Assembly (NCBI RefSeq): GCF_001866075.3
Contig: NZ_CP063356.1
Location: 4,702,164 to 4,766,163, forward strand
DNA length: 64,000 bases
Direction of reading: 5' to 3'
Source of the DNA: Anaerobacillus isosaccharinicus
Lineage (GTDB): Bacteria > Bacillota > Bacilli > Bacillales > Anaerobacillaceae
The position numbers were made by a program, and so were the translations under genes. The notes under the pieces are model-generated. The model had not been told where the DNA came from, did not search any database, and was given only the letters and a program-made list of their open reading frames with translations. Below, one piece after another: positions 33,861 to 43,559 of this stretch (its first letter is position 1; every line of letters starts with the position of its first letter).

Positions 33861-34820
33861 GGAACTCTTCTATTTGACCTTGATGCACGAGTTCCCCTCC
33901 TCAGGGGAAGATTGATCCCCTCTATTTGACCTTGATGCACTAGTTCCCCTCCTCAAGGGAAGATTGATCACATCTATTTGACCCTGATGCACCATCTTCC
34001 TCTCTCAGGGGAAGATTGGACGCTTCTATTTGACCTTGATGCACTAGTTCCCCTCCTCAAGGGACGATTGATCACATCTATTTGACCCTGAAACACGAGT
34101 CACCTCTCTTAGGGGAAGATTGGACGCTTCTATTTGACCTTGATGCACGAGTTCCCCTCCTCAAGGGACGATTGATTGCTTCTATTTGACCCTGATGCAC
34201 CATCTTCCTCTCTCAGGGGAAGATTGATCCCTTCTATTTGACCATGAAACACGAGTCACCTCTCTCAGGGGAAGATTGAACTCTTCTATTTGACCCTGAT
34301 GCACGAGTCACCTCTCTCAGAGGAAGATTGATCCCTTCTATTTGACCCTAAAACACGAGTCACCTCTCTCAGGGGAAGATTCCCCCCCTCTATTTGACCT
34401 TGATGCACTAGTTCCCCTCCTCAAGGGAAGATTGATCACATCTATTTGACCCTGATGCACCATCTTCCTCTCTCAGGGGAAGATTGGACGCTTCTATTTG
34501 ACCTTGATGCACGAGTTCCCCTCCTCAGGGGAAGATTGATCCCTTCTATTTGACCCTGAAACACGAGTCACCTCTCTCAGGGGAAGATTGAACTCTTCTA
34601 TTTGACCCTGATGCACGAGTCACCTCTCTCAGAGGAAGATTGATCCCTTCTATTTGACCCGAAAACACCAGCTACCTCTCTCAGGGGAAAATTGGACGCT
34701 TCTATTTGACCCTGTTGCACGAGTCACCTCTCTCAGGGGAAGATTGCCTCCCTTTATTTGACCCGAAAACACCAGCTACCTCTCTCAGGGGAAGATTGGA
34801 CGCTTCTATTTCACCCCCAC
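33861..34820. repeat. Tandem array of nineteen 52-bp units
   Basis: The box TCTATTTGACC recurs with TATTTGAC at 33871 and then exactly every 52 bp up to 34807 (last copy TATTTCAC), 19 units with no length change. Each unit reads roughly TTCTATTTGACC-CTGATGCACGAG-(T/C)(C/T)ACCTCTCTC-AGGGGAAGATTG-variable 6 nt. A short hairpin forms around CTCTCTC or CCTCC (for example CCTCT-ctc-AGAGG). Variant units recur in the same order (units 2-4 and 11-13), so blocks of several units have been duplicated. Period 52 breaks every reading frame, so it is non-coding. It fills the gap between the proC-family gene and the NERD gene. Confidence 0.95.
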
Positions 34821-34864
34821 ACTCAATTCACCGCATCTAAATAATTCTCTTTCGTGACGACTCA

Positions 34865-35770
34865 TTAAATGTAGTGAGTATAACGATTTTTGCCTACTAA
34901 CTTAAAATTTCCTTGCAATATCCTTCTGATTATTTTATCTGACTCTACTACTAAGCACCAATCCCTTATCCCCGAAACAGTTATTTTCCTCTCCGGAAAT
35001 AACAACTTATATTCTTCAACACTACGAACTATAGATTCTTCTATTTTTTCAGAGCTCCCACAGTTGGGGCAAATTAGTTTTACTTTATTAAAGTAGTTCA
35101 TAAACGTATAACATTTCTGACAGATTACCCCTTTTTGCAACTTATCATAATGATAGTCTGGCAACCGACTATAAGGAGATTCCTCTTGATGATCAGCTAA
35201 TAATAATTCTGAAAGCCGTTCATGTTTTTTCATAAGTTTAGGTGTTGAGTTATTCAATTTTTTTAGGAAATTATTAATTTGTGTTGGGAGGACAATCGGA
35301 AGTTCTCGAGAGGCATTAAAAAGAGTAAATTCAGGGTGAATAAAAACTATGAGTGGCTGGATATTGAAATTAAATTTATGTTGCTGAAGCCATTGGCGAA
35401 AAAGAACTTCACAGCGAGAAAGCTGGAGGAGAGGATTCTTAATTTCTTTTCCATTTTCTTTGTACCACCGATTTTCTTCGATATAATAGATGCCTTGATA
35501 ATTTTTCACCTCTAATAAAAAGATTGTTTCTGGGTGAATTAACACAGTGTCGATTTGAAAAAAAGTGTTGTTACATTCTAGGAGAAGATCACTAATAATT
35601 AAGCACTCCCTAGAAACATTCTCTATTAAGTCATCTAATTTTCTTTCTCCTTCAATCCCTTTTTCAGCGTAATAATAGTTTTGCTTATCTTTTTCTGATA
35701 AATTCAATCTAGCATTTAGACATCTTAAGACTCTTAACTCTTTAGATTCGGACCTAAGCTTGATAATCAT
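34865..35770 (-). CDS. NERD-domain protein with C-terminal zinc ribbon
   Basis: A 301-residue protein. The NERD (nuclease-related) domain lies at about 40-150: GIEGERKLDDLI, NTFFQIDTVLIHPETIFLLEVKNYQGIYY (D-ExK restriction-nuclease-like core), NPLLQLSRCEVLFRQWL. A zinc ribbon (CQKCYTFMNYFNKVKLICPNCGSSEK) sits at about 215-240. Such proteins are thought to process DNA, but the activity is largely untested. It is downstream of the beta-propeller gene on the same strand, separated by a terminator, and its 3' end abuts the 52-bp array. Confidence 0.85.
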   Translation of the reverse strand: MIIKLRSESKELRVLRCLNARLNLSEKDKQNYYYAEKGIEGERKLDDLIENVSRECLIISDLLLECNNTFFQIDTVLIHPETIFLLEVKNYQGIYYIEENRWYKENGKEIKNPLLQLSRCEVLFRQWLQQHKFNFNIQPLIVFIHPEFTLFNASRELPIVLPTQINNFLKKLNNSTPKLMKKHERLSELLLADHQEESPYSRLPDYHYDKLQKGVICQKCYTFMNYFNKVKLICPNCGSSEKIEESIVRSVEEYKLLFPERKITVSGIRDWCLVVESDKIIRRILQGNFKLVGKNRYTHYI

Positions 35771-35832
35771 AACTCACCTCCTTTAATTCATATATATAGG
35801 ATCGTGCCATTTTTTTCAAGATCATTCCACTA

Positions 35833-35870
35833 AAAAAACTGGACTAACTCCCAACAGGAATTAGTCCAGT
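35833..35870 (-). terminator. Terminator of the beta-propeller gene
   Basis: On the minus strand CTGGACTAATTCC-tgtt-GGGAGTTAGTCCAG is followed by a run of Ts. Confidence 0.88.
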
Positions 35871-35877
35871 CTCCATA

Positions 35878-36798
35878 TTACTTCTTTCTCAAATAAGCGA
35901 TCCCGTCTGGATGAACACCTACATCAATTGTTCCTTCTTCTCTCAACGTTGTCATATTAATGATTGAAACGTCGTTCGTCTTGTTATTTGCTACATACGC
36001 AAATGAGCCGTCTTCATTAAAGACTGTTCCCCCAGGCCAAACGCCAACGCGGATCCGCTTCACTTCCCAAGGTCGCACCTTCCCTTTTAACTCATGGTCA
36101 GTTTCAATAATGGAAAGATCTCCACTTTCACGGTTTGGAATTAAGGCATATTTTCCGTCTGGAGAAAAAACAATCCGAATTGGTACTGCACCTATGCGAC
36201 GCTTGTGCTCGACTTCAAGGGTCTTCACATTAATAACAAACAGGGTGTTGTCATGTTGATTAGCCACATAAAGATGCTCACCATTTGGATGGACAGCAAC
36301 ACCTTCTGGCCCTTGACCTACCGGAAAATGATTAACGATCTCTTCTTTTTCCACATCAACAACGGTCATGTTGTGACTGCCGATATTTGGAACGTAGACA
36401 GTTTTTCCGTCTGGTGAAAATGAAATCATGTGAGACAGCTTCTGATATGTAGGAAATACCTTTTCTATTTCATCAGTTTTTGCATTAATGATAAATACTT
36501 TTTCGCTATATGTAGAAGCCATATAGATTTTTTTCCCGTCAGGAGTTACCCCTAAGCCATGTGGAAAATTAAAGTCTGGATGCTCAAGGCGCTTTTTAAT
36601 TTCAAATGTTTCATTATTAATAATATTAATTTTGTTTCCTAATGAGCACGTAACATACGTCTTTTTTCCATCAGGAGTAACTACGACTTCGTGAGGATTA
36701 AAGTCGGTTTCAATCGTTTTTTCAACTGAATTGTTATCAAGGTTGACGAACGAAATTGTATCTTCGTCTTTGTTTAGAACTATTAGGTAATCTGCCAT
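35878..36798 (-). CDS. Cytoplasmic YVTN/YncE-type beta-propeller protein
   Basis: A 306-residue protein built of about seven beta-propeller blades, each with a motif such as VTPDGKKTYVTCSLGNKINIIN, VTPDGKKIYMASTYSEKVFIIN, FSPDGKTVYVPNIGSHNMTVVD and VHPNGEHLYVANQHDNTLFVIN. Unlike most YncE relatives it has no signal peptide (MADYLIVLNKDED), so it should remain in the cytoplasm. Probably a binding scaffold or lactonase-like enzyme; no catalytic residues can be assigned. Monocistronic. Confidence 0.85.
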   Translation of the reverse strand: MADYLIVLNKDEDTISFVNLDNNSVEKTIETDFNPHEVVVTPDGKKTYVTCSLGNKINIINNETFEIKKRLEHPDFNFPHGLGVTPDGKKIYMASTYSEKVFIINAKTDEIEKVFPTYQKLSHMISFSPDGKTVYVPNIGSHNMTVVDVEKEEIVNHFPVGQGPEGVAVHPNGEHLYVANQHDNTLFVINVKTLEVEHKRRIGAVPIRIVFSPDGKYALIPNRESGDLSIIETDHELKGKVRPWEVKRIRVGVWPGGTVFNEDGSFAYVANNKTNDVSIINMTTLREEGTIDVGVHPDGIAYLRKK

Positions 36799-36877
36799 GA
36801 ACTTACCTCCAACTATTATTTCGCAAAACTAAATATATCCCTTACTATAGCAAAACAACGTAAATTTTGTAAACTTT

Positions 36878-36906
36878 TTGTCCTAGACCTATTTATCTGT
36901 TATAAT
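36878..36906 (+). promoter_or_regulatory. SigA promoter of the first ABC-F gene
   Basis: TTGTCC (36878-36883), 17 bp, TATAAT (36901-36906); the start codon is 36 nt downstream of the -10. Confidence 0.75.
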
Positions 36907-36941
36907 TTTAAGGATATTGACTGATGGAGGAATAATAATAA

Positions 36942-38534
<1,593 letters not shown>

Positions 38535-38540
38535 CTAGTC

Positions 38541-38575
38541 AAGGAACCACACATTTAAGTGGTTCCTTGTTTTGT
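38541..38575 (+). terminator. Terminator of ykpA-like gene
   Basis: AAGGAACCAC (38541-38550) pairs with GTGGTTCCTT (38559-38568), followed by GTTTTGTTTTT. Confidence 0.88.
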
Positions 38576-38678
38576 TTTTAGTACTATTATTTTTAAATTT
38601 TCATTAAAATAGCACCCTATTTTTTTACATCACTAACCAACTTGTTCGCCTCCTTTCCCTAACAGTCGTAATTTTCCT

Positions 38679-38707
38679 TTGAAATGCAGTTTCATCTCGT
38701 TTATAAT
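38679..38707 (+). promoter_or_regulatory. SigA promoter of the second ABC-F gene
   Basis: TTGAAA (38679-38684), 17 bp, TATAAT (38702-38707). The leader of about 50 nt holds a small hairpin (TGGGG-acaa-CCCCA) but no terminator, so antibiotic-type attenuation is not evident. Confidence 0.75.
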
Positions 38708-38764
38708 CTATAAGTATGCTAAAAAATTTACTGGGGACAACCCCATATATAGAGGGTGTAGATC

Positions 38765-40321
38765 ATGAGTGTATTATCAGTTAAAAATTTAAGCCATGGC
38801 TTTGGTGATCGGGCCATCTTCAATGATGTGTCATTTCGCCTATTAAAAGGTGAACATATTGGTTTAATCGGGGCTAACGGTGAAGGTAAATCAACGTTTA
38901 TGAACATCATTACTGGAAAACTACAGCCTGACGAAGGTAAAGTTGAATGGTCAAAAAACGTTCGTGTTGGCTATCTTGACCAGCACTCTGTTTTAGAGCG
39001 TGGCATGACGATGCGCGACGTCTTGAGAACGGCGTTTAAGTATTTATTTGATCTCGAAACTCAAATGAACGAGATTTGCGACAAAATGGCTGATGCCACT
39101 CCTGAAGAATTAGAGAAATTACTTGATGATATGGGGACAATTCAAGACATGCTAACAAACAATGACTTCTATGTTATTGATGCAAAAATAGAGGAAATTG
39201 CCCGTGGACTTGGTTTAGATGATATTGGACTTGAGAAAGATGTTCAGGATCTTAGTGGTGGACAAAGAACAAAAGTATTACTAGCGAAGCTTCTACTTGA
39301 AAAGCCAGACATTTTACTTTTAGACGAACCTACCAACTATTTAGACGAGCAGCATATCGAATGGTTAAAACGTTATCTATTAGATTATGAAAATGCGTTT
39401 ATCTTGATCTCTCATGATATTCCCTTCTTAAACAGCGTAATTAACTTGATCTACCATATGGAAAATCAAGAGTTAAACCGTTATGTTGGAGATTACGACC
39501 ATTTCATGAGTGTGTATGAAATGAAAAAATCGCAGCTTGAATCTGCTTTTAAACGTCAGCAACAAGAAATCTCTGAACTAAAAGACTTTGTGGCTCGAAA
39601 TAAAGCACGTGTATCTACGCGAAATATGGCGATGTCTCGTCAGAAAAAACTAGACAAAATGGATGTTATTGAGTTATCAAAAGATAAACCAAAACCAGAG
39701 TTCCGCTTTAAATTAGCACGAACAACGAGTAAGCTAATTTTTGAAACAAAGGATCTTGTCATCGGTTATGATAGCCCACTATCGAAGCCTCTGAACTTAC
39801 GAATGGAGCGCGGCCAAAAAATTGCCTTAGTTGGAGCTAACGGTATCGGTAAGACGACATTACTTCGCAGCATCATGGGTGAAATTCAACCACTTGGTGG
39901 TAGCGTAGAACTTGGTGAGTATCAGCATATTGGATACTTTGAACAAGAAGTAAAAAGCAGCAACAATAATACGTGTATTGATGAAGTATGGGGTGAATTC
40001 CCTTCTCTTACACAGTACGAGGTACGTTCTGCTCTTGCCAAGTGTGGATTAACAACAAAACACATTGAAAGTAAAATCGTTGTTTTAAGTGGTGGAGAAA
40101 AAGCCAAAGTTCGTCTTTGTAAGCTAATCAATCGAGAAACAAACATACTAGTTCTAGATGAGCCAACAAACCACTTAGACGTCGATGCTAAGGCTGAATT
40201 AAAAGCAGCGTTAAAAGATTATAAAGGTAGTGTTATGATTATCTGCCACGAACCAGAATTTTATCAAGATGTAGTAACTGATGTATGGAACTGTGAATCT
40301 TGGACAACAAAATTAGTATAG
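38765..40321 (+). CDS. yfmM: ABC-F ATPase, YfmM type
   Basis: A 518-residue ABC-F protein matching B. subtilis YfmM in length and motifs. Domain 1: [31 protein letters not shown]. Linker at about 240-300 (KKSQLESAFKRQQQEISELK). Domain 2: [31 protein letters not shown]. Both ATPase sites look competent. In Bacilli such proteins bind stalled ribosomes; some protect against antibiotics. It has its own promoter and a terminator, separate from the ykpA-like gene just upstream. ATG at 38765 after GAGGGTG. Confidence 0.92.
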   Translation: MSVLSVKNLSHGFGDRAIFNDVSFRLLKGEHIGLIGANGEGKSTFMNIITGKLQPDEGKVEWSKNVRVGYLDQHSVLERGMTMRDVLRTAFKYLFDLETQMNEICDKMADATPEELEKLLDDMGTIQDMLTNNDFYVIDAKIEEIARGLGLDDIGLEKDVQDLSGGQRTKVLLAKLLLEKPDILLLDEPTNYLDEQHIEWLKRYLLDYENAFILISHDIPFLNSVINLIYHMENQELNRYVGDYDHFMSVYEMKKSQLESAFKRQQQEISELKDFVARNKARVSTRNMAMSRQKKLDKMDVIELSKDKPKPEFRFKLARTTSKLIFETKDLVIGYDSPLSKPLNLRMERGQKIALVGANGIGKTTLLRSIMGEIQPLGGSVELGEYQHIGYFEQEVKSSNNNTCIDEVWGEFPSLTQYEVRSALAKCGLTTKHIESKIVVLSGGEKAKVRLCKLINRETNILVLDEPTNHLDVDAKAELKAALKDYKGSVMIICHEPEFYQDVVTDVWNCESWTTKLV

Positions 40322-40329
40322 CTTTTACG

Positions 40330-40359
40330 ATAACCGTGCTTTCGAGCTCGGTTATTTTT
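40330..40359 (+). terminator. Terminator of yfmM-like gene
   Basis: ATAACCG-t-GCT-ttcg-AGC-t-CGGTTAT with a TTCG loop and a T-tract. It separates yfmM from the structured RNA that follows. Confidence 0.9.
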
Positions 40360-40410
40360 ATAAACATGTAAAAAATTCACAAATCTTTCATAATTAACTT
40401 TAGATAAAAA

Positions 40411-40419
40411 TGGTATACT
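40411..40419 (+). promoter_or_regulatory. Extended -10 promoter of the large RNA
   Basis: TGGTATACT contains the TGn extension and a TATACT -10 hexamer. No good -35 is present at 16-18 bp, which is typical of extended -10 promoters. Start predicted near 40426. Confidence 0.6.
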
Positions 40420-40425
40420 ATAACT

Positions 40426-40965
40426 AAAGAAAGGAGGTTACGAAGAAAGATTTATCACTCTAGGTGACTCAATCATTCCACGTTGGTTTCCTTGAAACCG
40501 CTTACTAAAACTAAATAGCATTACGTTTTATGGAATGAATTGAAATAAAAAACTTAATAAGAAGGCAAGTTCTAAAGTTACTCCTAAAAATGGACTGAAG
40601 TCCGCAAAGCAACTTTTTTGCAGATACGTGGAAAGAACAATTATTAGGAAGCTTCACTTATTGATAGTTTAGATTTACGCTAGTTTGACTGTGGTGATGT
40701 ATAAGATGGATTTACTCAAAACTGTCAGTAAGCTATTTGCTAGCCTAAAACTAACTGAAAGGAATAAGCTAAACACTGAAGAATTGCTTTACTGAACAGT
40801 AACAACAAGCTGTACCAAAACAAAGGAAACAACAAAACATCATAATCTTGCATAATGATATAGCAGTGAAAAATGATTTGTGTTTTCCAATAAGATATGA
40901 TGGACGGCATGGTTGAGTCGCCTAGAGTGATAAACCCCTTAAGCTAACGCTTGAGGGGTTTTTCT
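40426..40965 (+). ncRNA. Large structured non-coding RNA, about 540 nt
   Basis: The gap between yfmM and the next gene has its own promoter, a terminator and no frame of 60 codons or more. Its ends form a 22-bp closing helix, 40451-40472 with 40913-40934, with 21 Watson-Crick pairs and one G-U. Inside are many helices: 40473-40480/40531-40538; 40485-40490/40494-40499; GGAC-TGAA-GTCC 40592-40603; 40604-40608/40617-40621; 40679-40683/40740-40744; 40712-40716/40727-40731; TTACT-GAAC-AGTAA 40789-40802; CATCATA/TATGATG 40838-40844/40896-40902. It is not RNase P, tmRNA, SRP or 6S RNA by sequence. Similar-sized families are OLE, ROOL and GOLLD; identity is open. Confidence 0.8.
40932..40965. terminator. 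Terminator of the large RNA
   Basis: ACCCCTTAAGC-taac-GCTTGAGGGGT followed by T-rich sequence, just outside the closing helix. The A-rich left side may also end the convergent gene at 40970. Confidence 0.92.
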
Positions 40966-40969
40966 ATTG

Positions 40970-41293
40970 TTACTGTTTATCAACTCTTATAGCAACGACC
41001 GTTAGTCCCCAGCAAAGTTGTTTATTTTCATCAACAAACTTTTGCAAGGTAACCTTTCCTTTCGTAAATGGTAACTCTAGTTCTATCCCTTGCCGGACTA
41101 AATATTGAAATAACTCTTCCTTTGATTTGTCTTCTAACCCTTCTACTTGAAAAAAGTAGGTCACATAAAGTTGGCCCGCCTCTTGCCATCTTTGAATTTT
41201 TACATGTCGGCCATCATTCAATGGTCTGGTTTCTTCACTAATTATTGTGGACGTCCCTTTCATCGAAACATACAACGATTGTTTTTTCTTCAA
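40970..41293 (-). CDS. Hypothetical protein downstream of IS copy 2
   Basis: Not recognised. The reading preferred here starts at a TTG at 41293 (LKKKQSLYVSMKGTST), 6 nt after CGGGGTGG, giving 107 residues. A longer frame to the ATG at 41380 would add a hydrophobic N-terminus (NQLLVIFSIITGLFGG), but it has no ribosome binding site. The body is a mixed alpha/beta segment (GRHVKIQRWQEAGQLYVTYFFQVEG...ELFQYLVRQGIELELPF). IS copy 2 ends 39 bp upstream of the longer start and may have removed the native promoter. Confidence 0.6.
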   Translation of the reverse strand: MKKKQSLYVSMKGTSTIISEETRPLNDGRHVKIQRWQEAGQLYVTYFFQVEGLEDKSKEELFQYLVRQGIELELPFTKGKVTLQKFVDENKQLCWGLTVVAIRVDKQ

Positions 41294-41418
41294 AATATCC
41301 ACCCCGCCAAATAATCCCGTTATTATTGAAAATATGACTAATAGTTGATTGTTAGTACCCTTTTTAGCAATAATTAGCATAAACTTGCATTAATAGATTA
41401 ACAATAACCAATATATTA

Positions 41419-43301
41419 TAGACTCTCGGAATAAATGATGAGTTTATCGAAGATTTGTAAAAAATTTACTGGGAATTTCATTAACAGGACAGCAAAGTGA
41501 TGTGTTTTCATAGTGTTTTCAAAAAAGTGTATACCAAATAAGCCTACGGCTGCTATTTTTTAAAAATGACTAGGCGCTCTTAGAAAAGATGATTTCTTGG
41601 ATGTTCAAAGTCTCTTTCTGACTACTGTACCAAGCATCTATGTGTTGACACATCATGATTGAATATAAGCGGACATACCACATTTTTGTAGAGCGATGAC
41701 GCCCAGATTCTAAGTGATAGTCGACTTTTTCTCTTTTGTTCGAACGTTCAACTGAAGTTCTTCGTTTATAAATCAGTTTCCACTTTTCAGAAGACCTCGG
41801 TGTTTTAGTGAACAGACGAAGATTATCTTGCTTAAACGTATGAAATGTCCGGCCATACTTCGCTTTAGAACACGGAGTGGAACATGTATTTTTTGTTCCG
41901 CAAGCTAGTGGACAACGCCACTTTTGGCGGTTTTGAGATTTGTCAAACCCATTGGGTTTCATTTCCATTCCAATTGGACAAATAGGAACGCCTAGGGGAG
42001 AAATCTGAATATCACTTTGCGTACTGAAGTTTTTCTTTGTTCGAACATTAAGATCAATAAATGGTTCCACATTATGATGGTCCAGTAATTCGTAAATCGG
42101 TTCTGCATCATGTGCGGCATCGAGAAGGATTTTATCAATTGTGCCCAAGGTGTACCGTTGCGAAAATTCAATTGAACCAACCACTAGGCTGACTGAATCA
42201 TGCCGGGAAGCAGGATGCAGCCGTGGATATAGCGGCAAGTCGTATTGGCTATCGCTAGTGGATATCATGTAGAGATGATATCCGTTGAAGTACCTCTCCC
42301 TTGAACTATCCCAACCTGAGTCGATGTCAGGTTGAGAATATCGACGAGGATGAGTACAATTCGTTAGTCCTTGGGCACTACAATCACAAATAGGTTTGCT
42401 CCTTGGGTATCTCGCTGTTTCCACGGGTGTCCCATCTCCAACAACACCAAGGGAATGGGGATCCCCAAGCAAACCCAATCTCGCTGAAACTTCAAGAAAT
42501 TGAGATTGAAAAAACGCGTATAATTGATCTCCCGGCAATTGTTTTTGTTTTGAGCCATTGCGTAAATGACGATCCACTAATTTTCTAATAATACCAGGGT
42601 TTCTAGGAGTTGCTTTTTCACCCTTTTTCGGTTTTTTCTTCTGCTTCTTTTTTCGTTTGAGCTTAATAAAAGGTTTTACATTAGCCTTCTCAAAACCTGA
42701 TAGCCGTCTGAAGAAGTCATAAAAAGTACCGACACCTGGAACATCCCCAGGTTCAAAGCCGCTAAGGATCGTGTAAAGAGGAACACGATGGAGTTGGTTC
42801 ACCCATTCTGTAATACTCAGGGTCGGACTTGTCAATAAACACAAAAGATAAGAGCGAAGCATGGAAGCAGGATCACGTGGCTCAGGACCTTTAACTGAAT
42901 ATGAATCATGAAGCCACGTAGTGGTAAACGAAAGATCCGTGATCCATAACTTCGAGATAATAGTCCAATCTTTTTGTACGAGAGTCAGTATACCGCCTGA
43001 GTAATGAGTATTTAATTGGTCTAAAACGAAGTTTTGATATGAGATATGTGGTATTAGCGCAGGTTTCATTTAAATCCCCCATTTCACCGTATTGTTAGGA
43101 AGTCAATTCCTCCTCGGCGATTATTGGGGTTCCACTAAAAAGTCAAGTGTTTTTTTAGTTTTTTTATGATATTTTTCAACAATTAATTTCCAATTGAAGA
43201 AGAAAACTAAAGTAAAAATCCCACCTAGAAATAGGAGGGATACAAATAAATTGGTTCAAGAAAACCTTGAGCCACAAGGCTCGGCAAATGCCGAGAGTCT
43301 A
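41419..43301 (-). mobile_element. IS4-type insertion sequence, copy 2 (1,883 bp, inverted)
   Basis: Same 11-bp ends (TAGACTCTCGG at 41419-41429, complement at 43291-43301) and same length as copy 1, in opposite orientation. It lies between two divergent small genes (40970 minus, 43325 plus). Only a 3-bp TTA is repeated at the flanks, which is not a convincing target duplication. Confidence 0.9.
41570..43069 (-). CDS. IS4-type DDE transposase (copy 2)
   Basis: A 499-residue protein identical to copy 1 except for one Lys-to-Gln change in the lysine tract (KRKKKQKKKPKK); a silent AGG/AGA difference was also seen. All catalytic motifs (VVGDGTPVET, LLDAAHDAEP, Y(2)R(3)E(6)K) are intact, so both copies could supply transposase. 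The near identity points to recent transposition or gene conversion. Confidence 0.9.
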   Translation of the reverse strand: MKPALIPHISYQNFVLDQLNTHYSGGILTLVQKDWTIISKLWITDLSFTTTWLHDSYSVKGPEPRDPASMLRSYLLCLLTSPTLSITEWVNQLHRVPLYTILSGFEPGDVPGVGTFYDFFRRLSGFEKANVKPFIKLKRKKKQKKKPKKGEKATPRNPGIIRKLVDRHLRNGSKQKQLPGDQLYAFFQSQFLEVSARLGLLGDPHSLGVVGDGTPVETARYPRSKPICDCSAQGLTNCTHPRRYSQPDIDSGWDSSRERYFNGYHLYMISTSDSQYDLPLYPRLHPASRHDSVSLVVGSIEFSQRYTLGTIDKILLDAAHDAEPIYELLDHHNVEPFIDLNVRTKKNFSTQSDIQISPLGVPICPIGMEMKPNGFDKSQNRQKWRCPLACGTKNTCSTPCSKAKYGRTFHTFKQDNLRLFTKTPRSSEKWKLIYKRRTSVERSNKREKVDYHLESGRHRSTKMWYVRLYSIMMCQHIDAWYSSQKETLNIQEIIFSKSA

Positions 43302-43324
43302 TTATTTTTGTAGGAGGATTAAGA

Positions 43325-43516
43325 ATGGAGCTAAATCAAATAACACAGTTAATAATGTTAATTCAAGATGCAAAAGATGTTGGTTGGGATTTTATAATGG
43401 AAGATAATATGTTGAAAGCAGTTGACAGCAACTTCGGAAATGACCCAATGATTTTCAAAAGTGAAGACCAACTTTTAGAATGGTTAGAGGATCAATTCGA
43501 CATCGAGCACACTTAA
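43325..43516 (+). CDS. Small acidic hypothetical protein, 63 residues
   Basis: Not recognised. Acidic and soluble (MELNQITQLIMLIQDAKDVGWDFIMEDNM...LLEWLEDQFDIEHT), with no cysteine or membrane helix. A strong TAGGAGG site precedes the ATG at 43325 and a terminator follows, supporting a real gene. The IS copy 2 end is only 24 bp upstream, so the promoter is likely displaced or provided by the IS. Confidence 0.7.
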   Translation: MELNQITQLIMLIQDAKDVGWDFIMEDNMLKAVDSNFGNDPMIFKSEDQLLEWLEDQFDIEHT

Positions 43517-43518
43517 TT

Positions 43519-43559
43519 AAAAAAAATGGGGACAGCTAATAAAGGCGTCCCCATTTTTT
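43519..43559. terminator. Bidirectional terminator
   Basis: ATGGGGAC (43526-43533) pairs with GTCCCCAT (43547-43554) between an A-tract and a T-tract, serving the 63-residue gene and the convergent protease gene. Confidence 0.9.

Noticed and set aside
33861..34820. CRISPR array
   Set aside because: Units are 52 bp with conserved sequence throughout, there are no unique spacers of constant repeat flanks, and no cas genes are in the window.
38708..38764. Antibiotic-responsive attenuator before yfmM
   Set aside because: The leader is only about 50 nt, with one small hairpin and no terminator or leader peptide.
40426..40965. OLE RNA by name
   Set aside because: Size and host group fit, but the usual neighbour gene oapA and its operon are absent and I could not match conserved OLE sequence with confidence.
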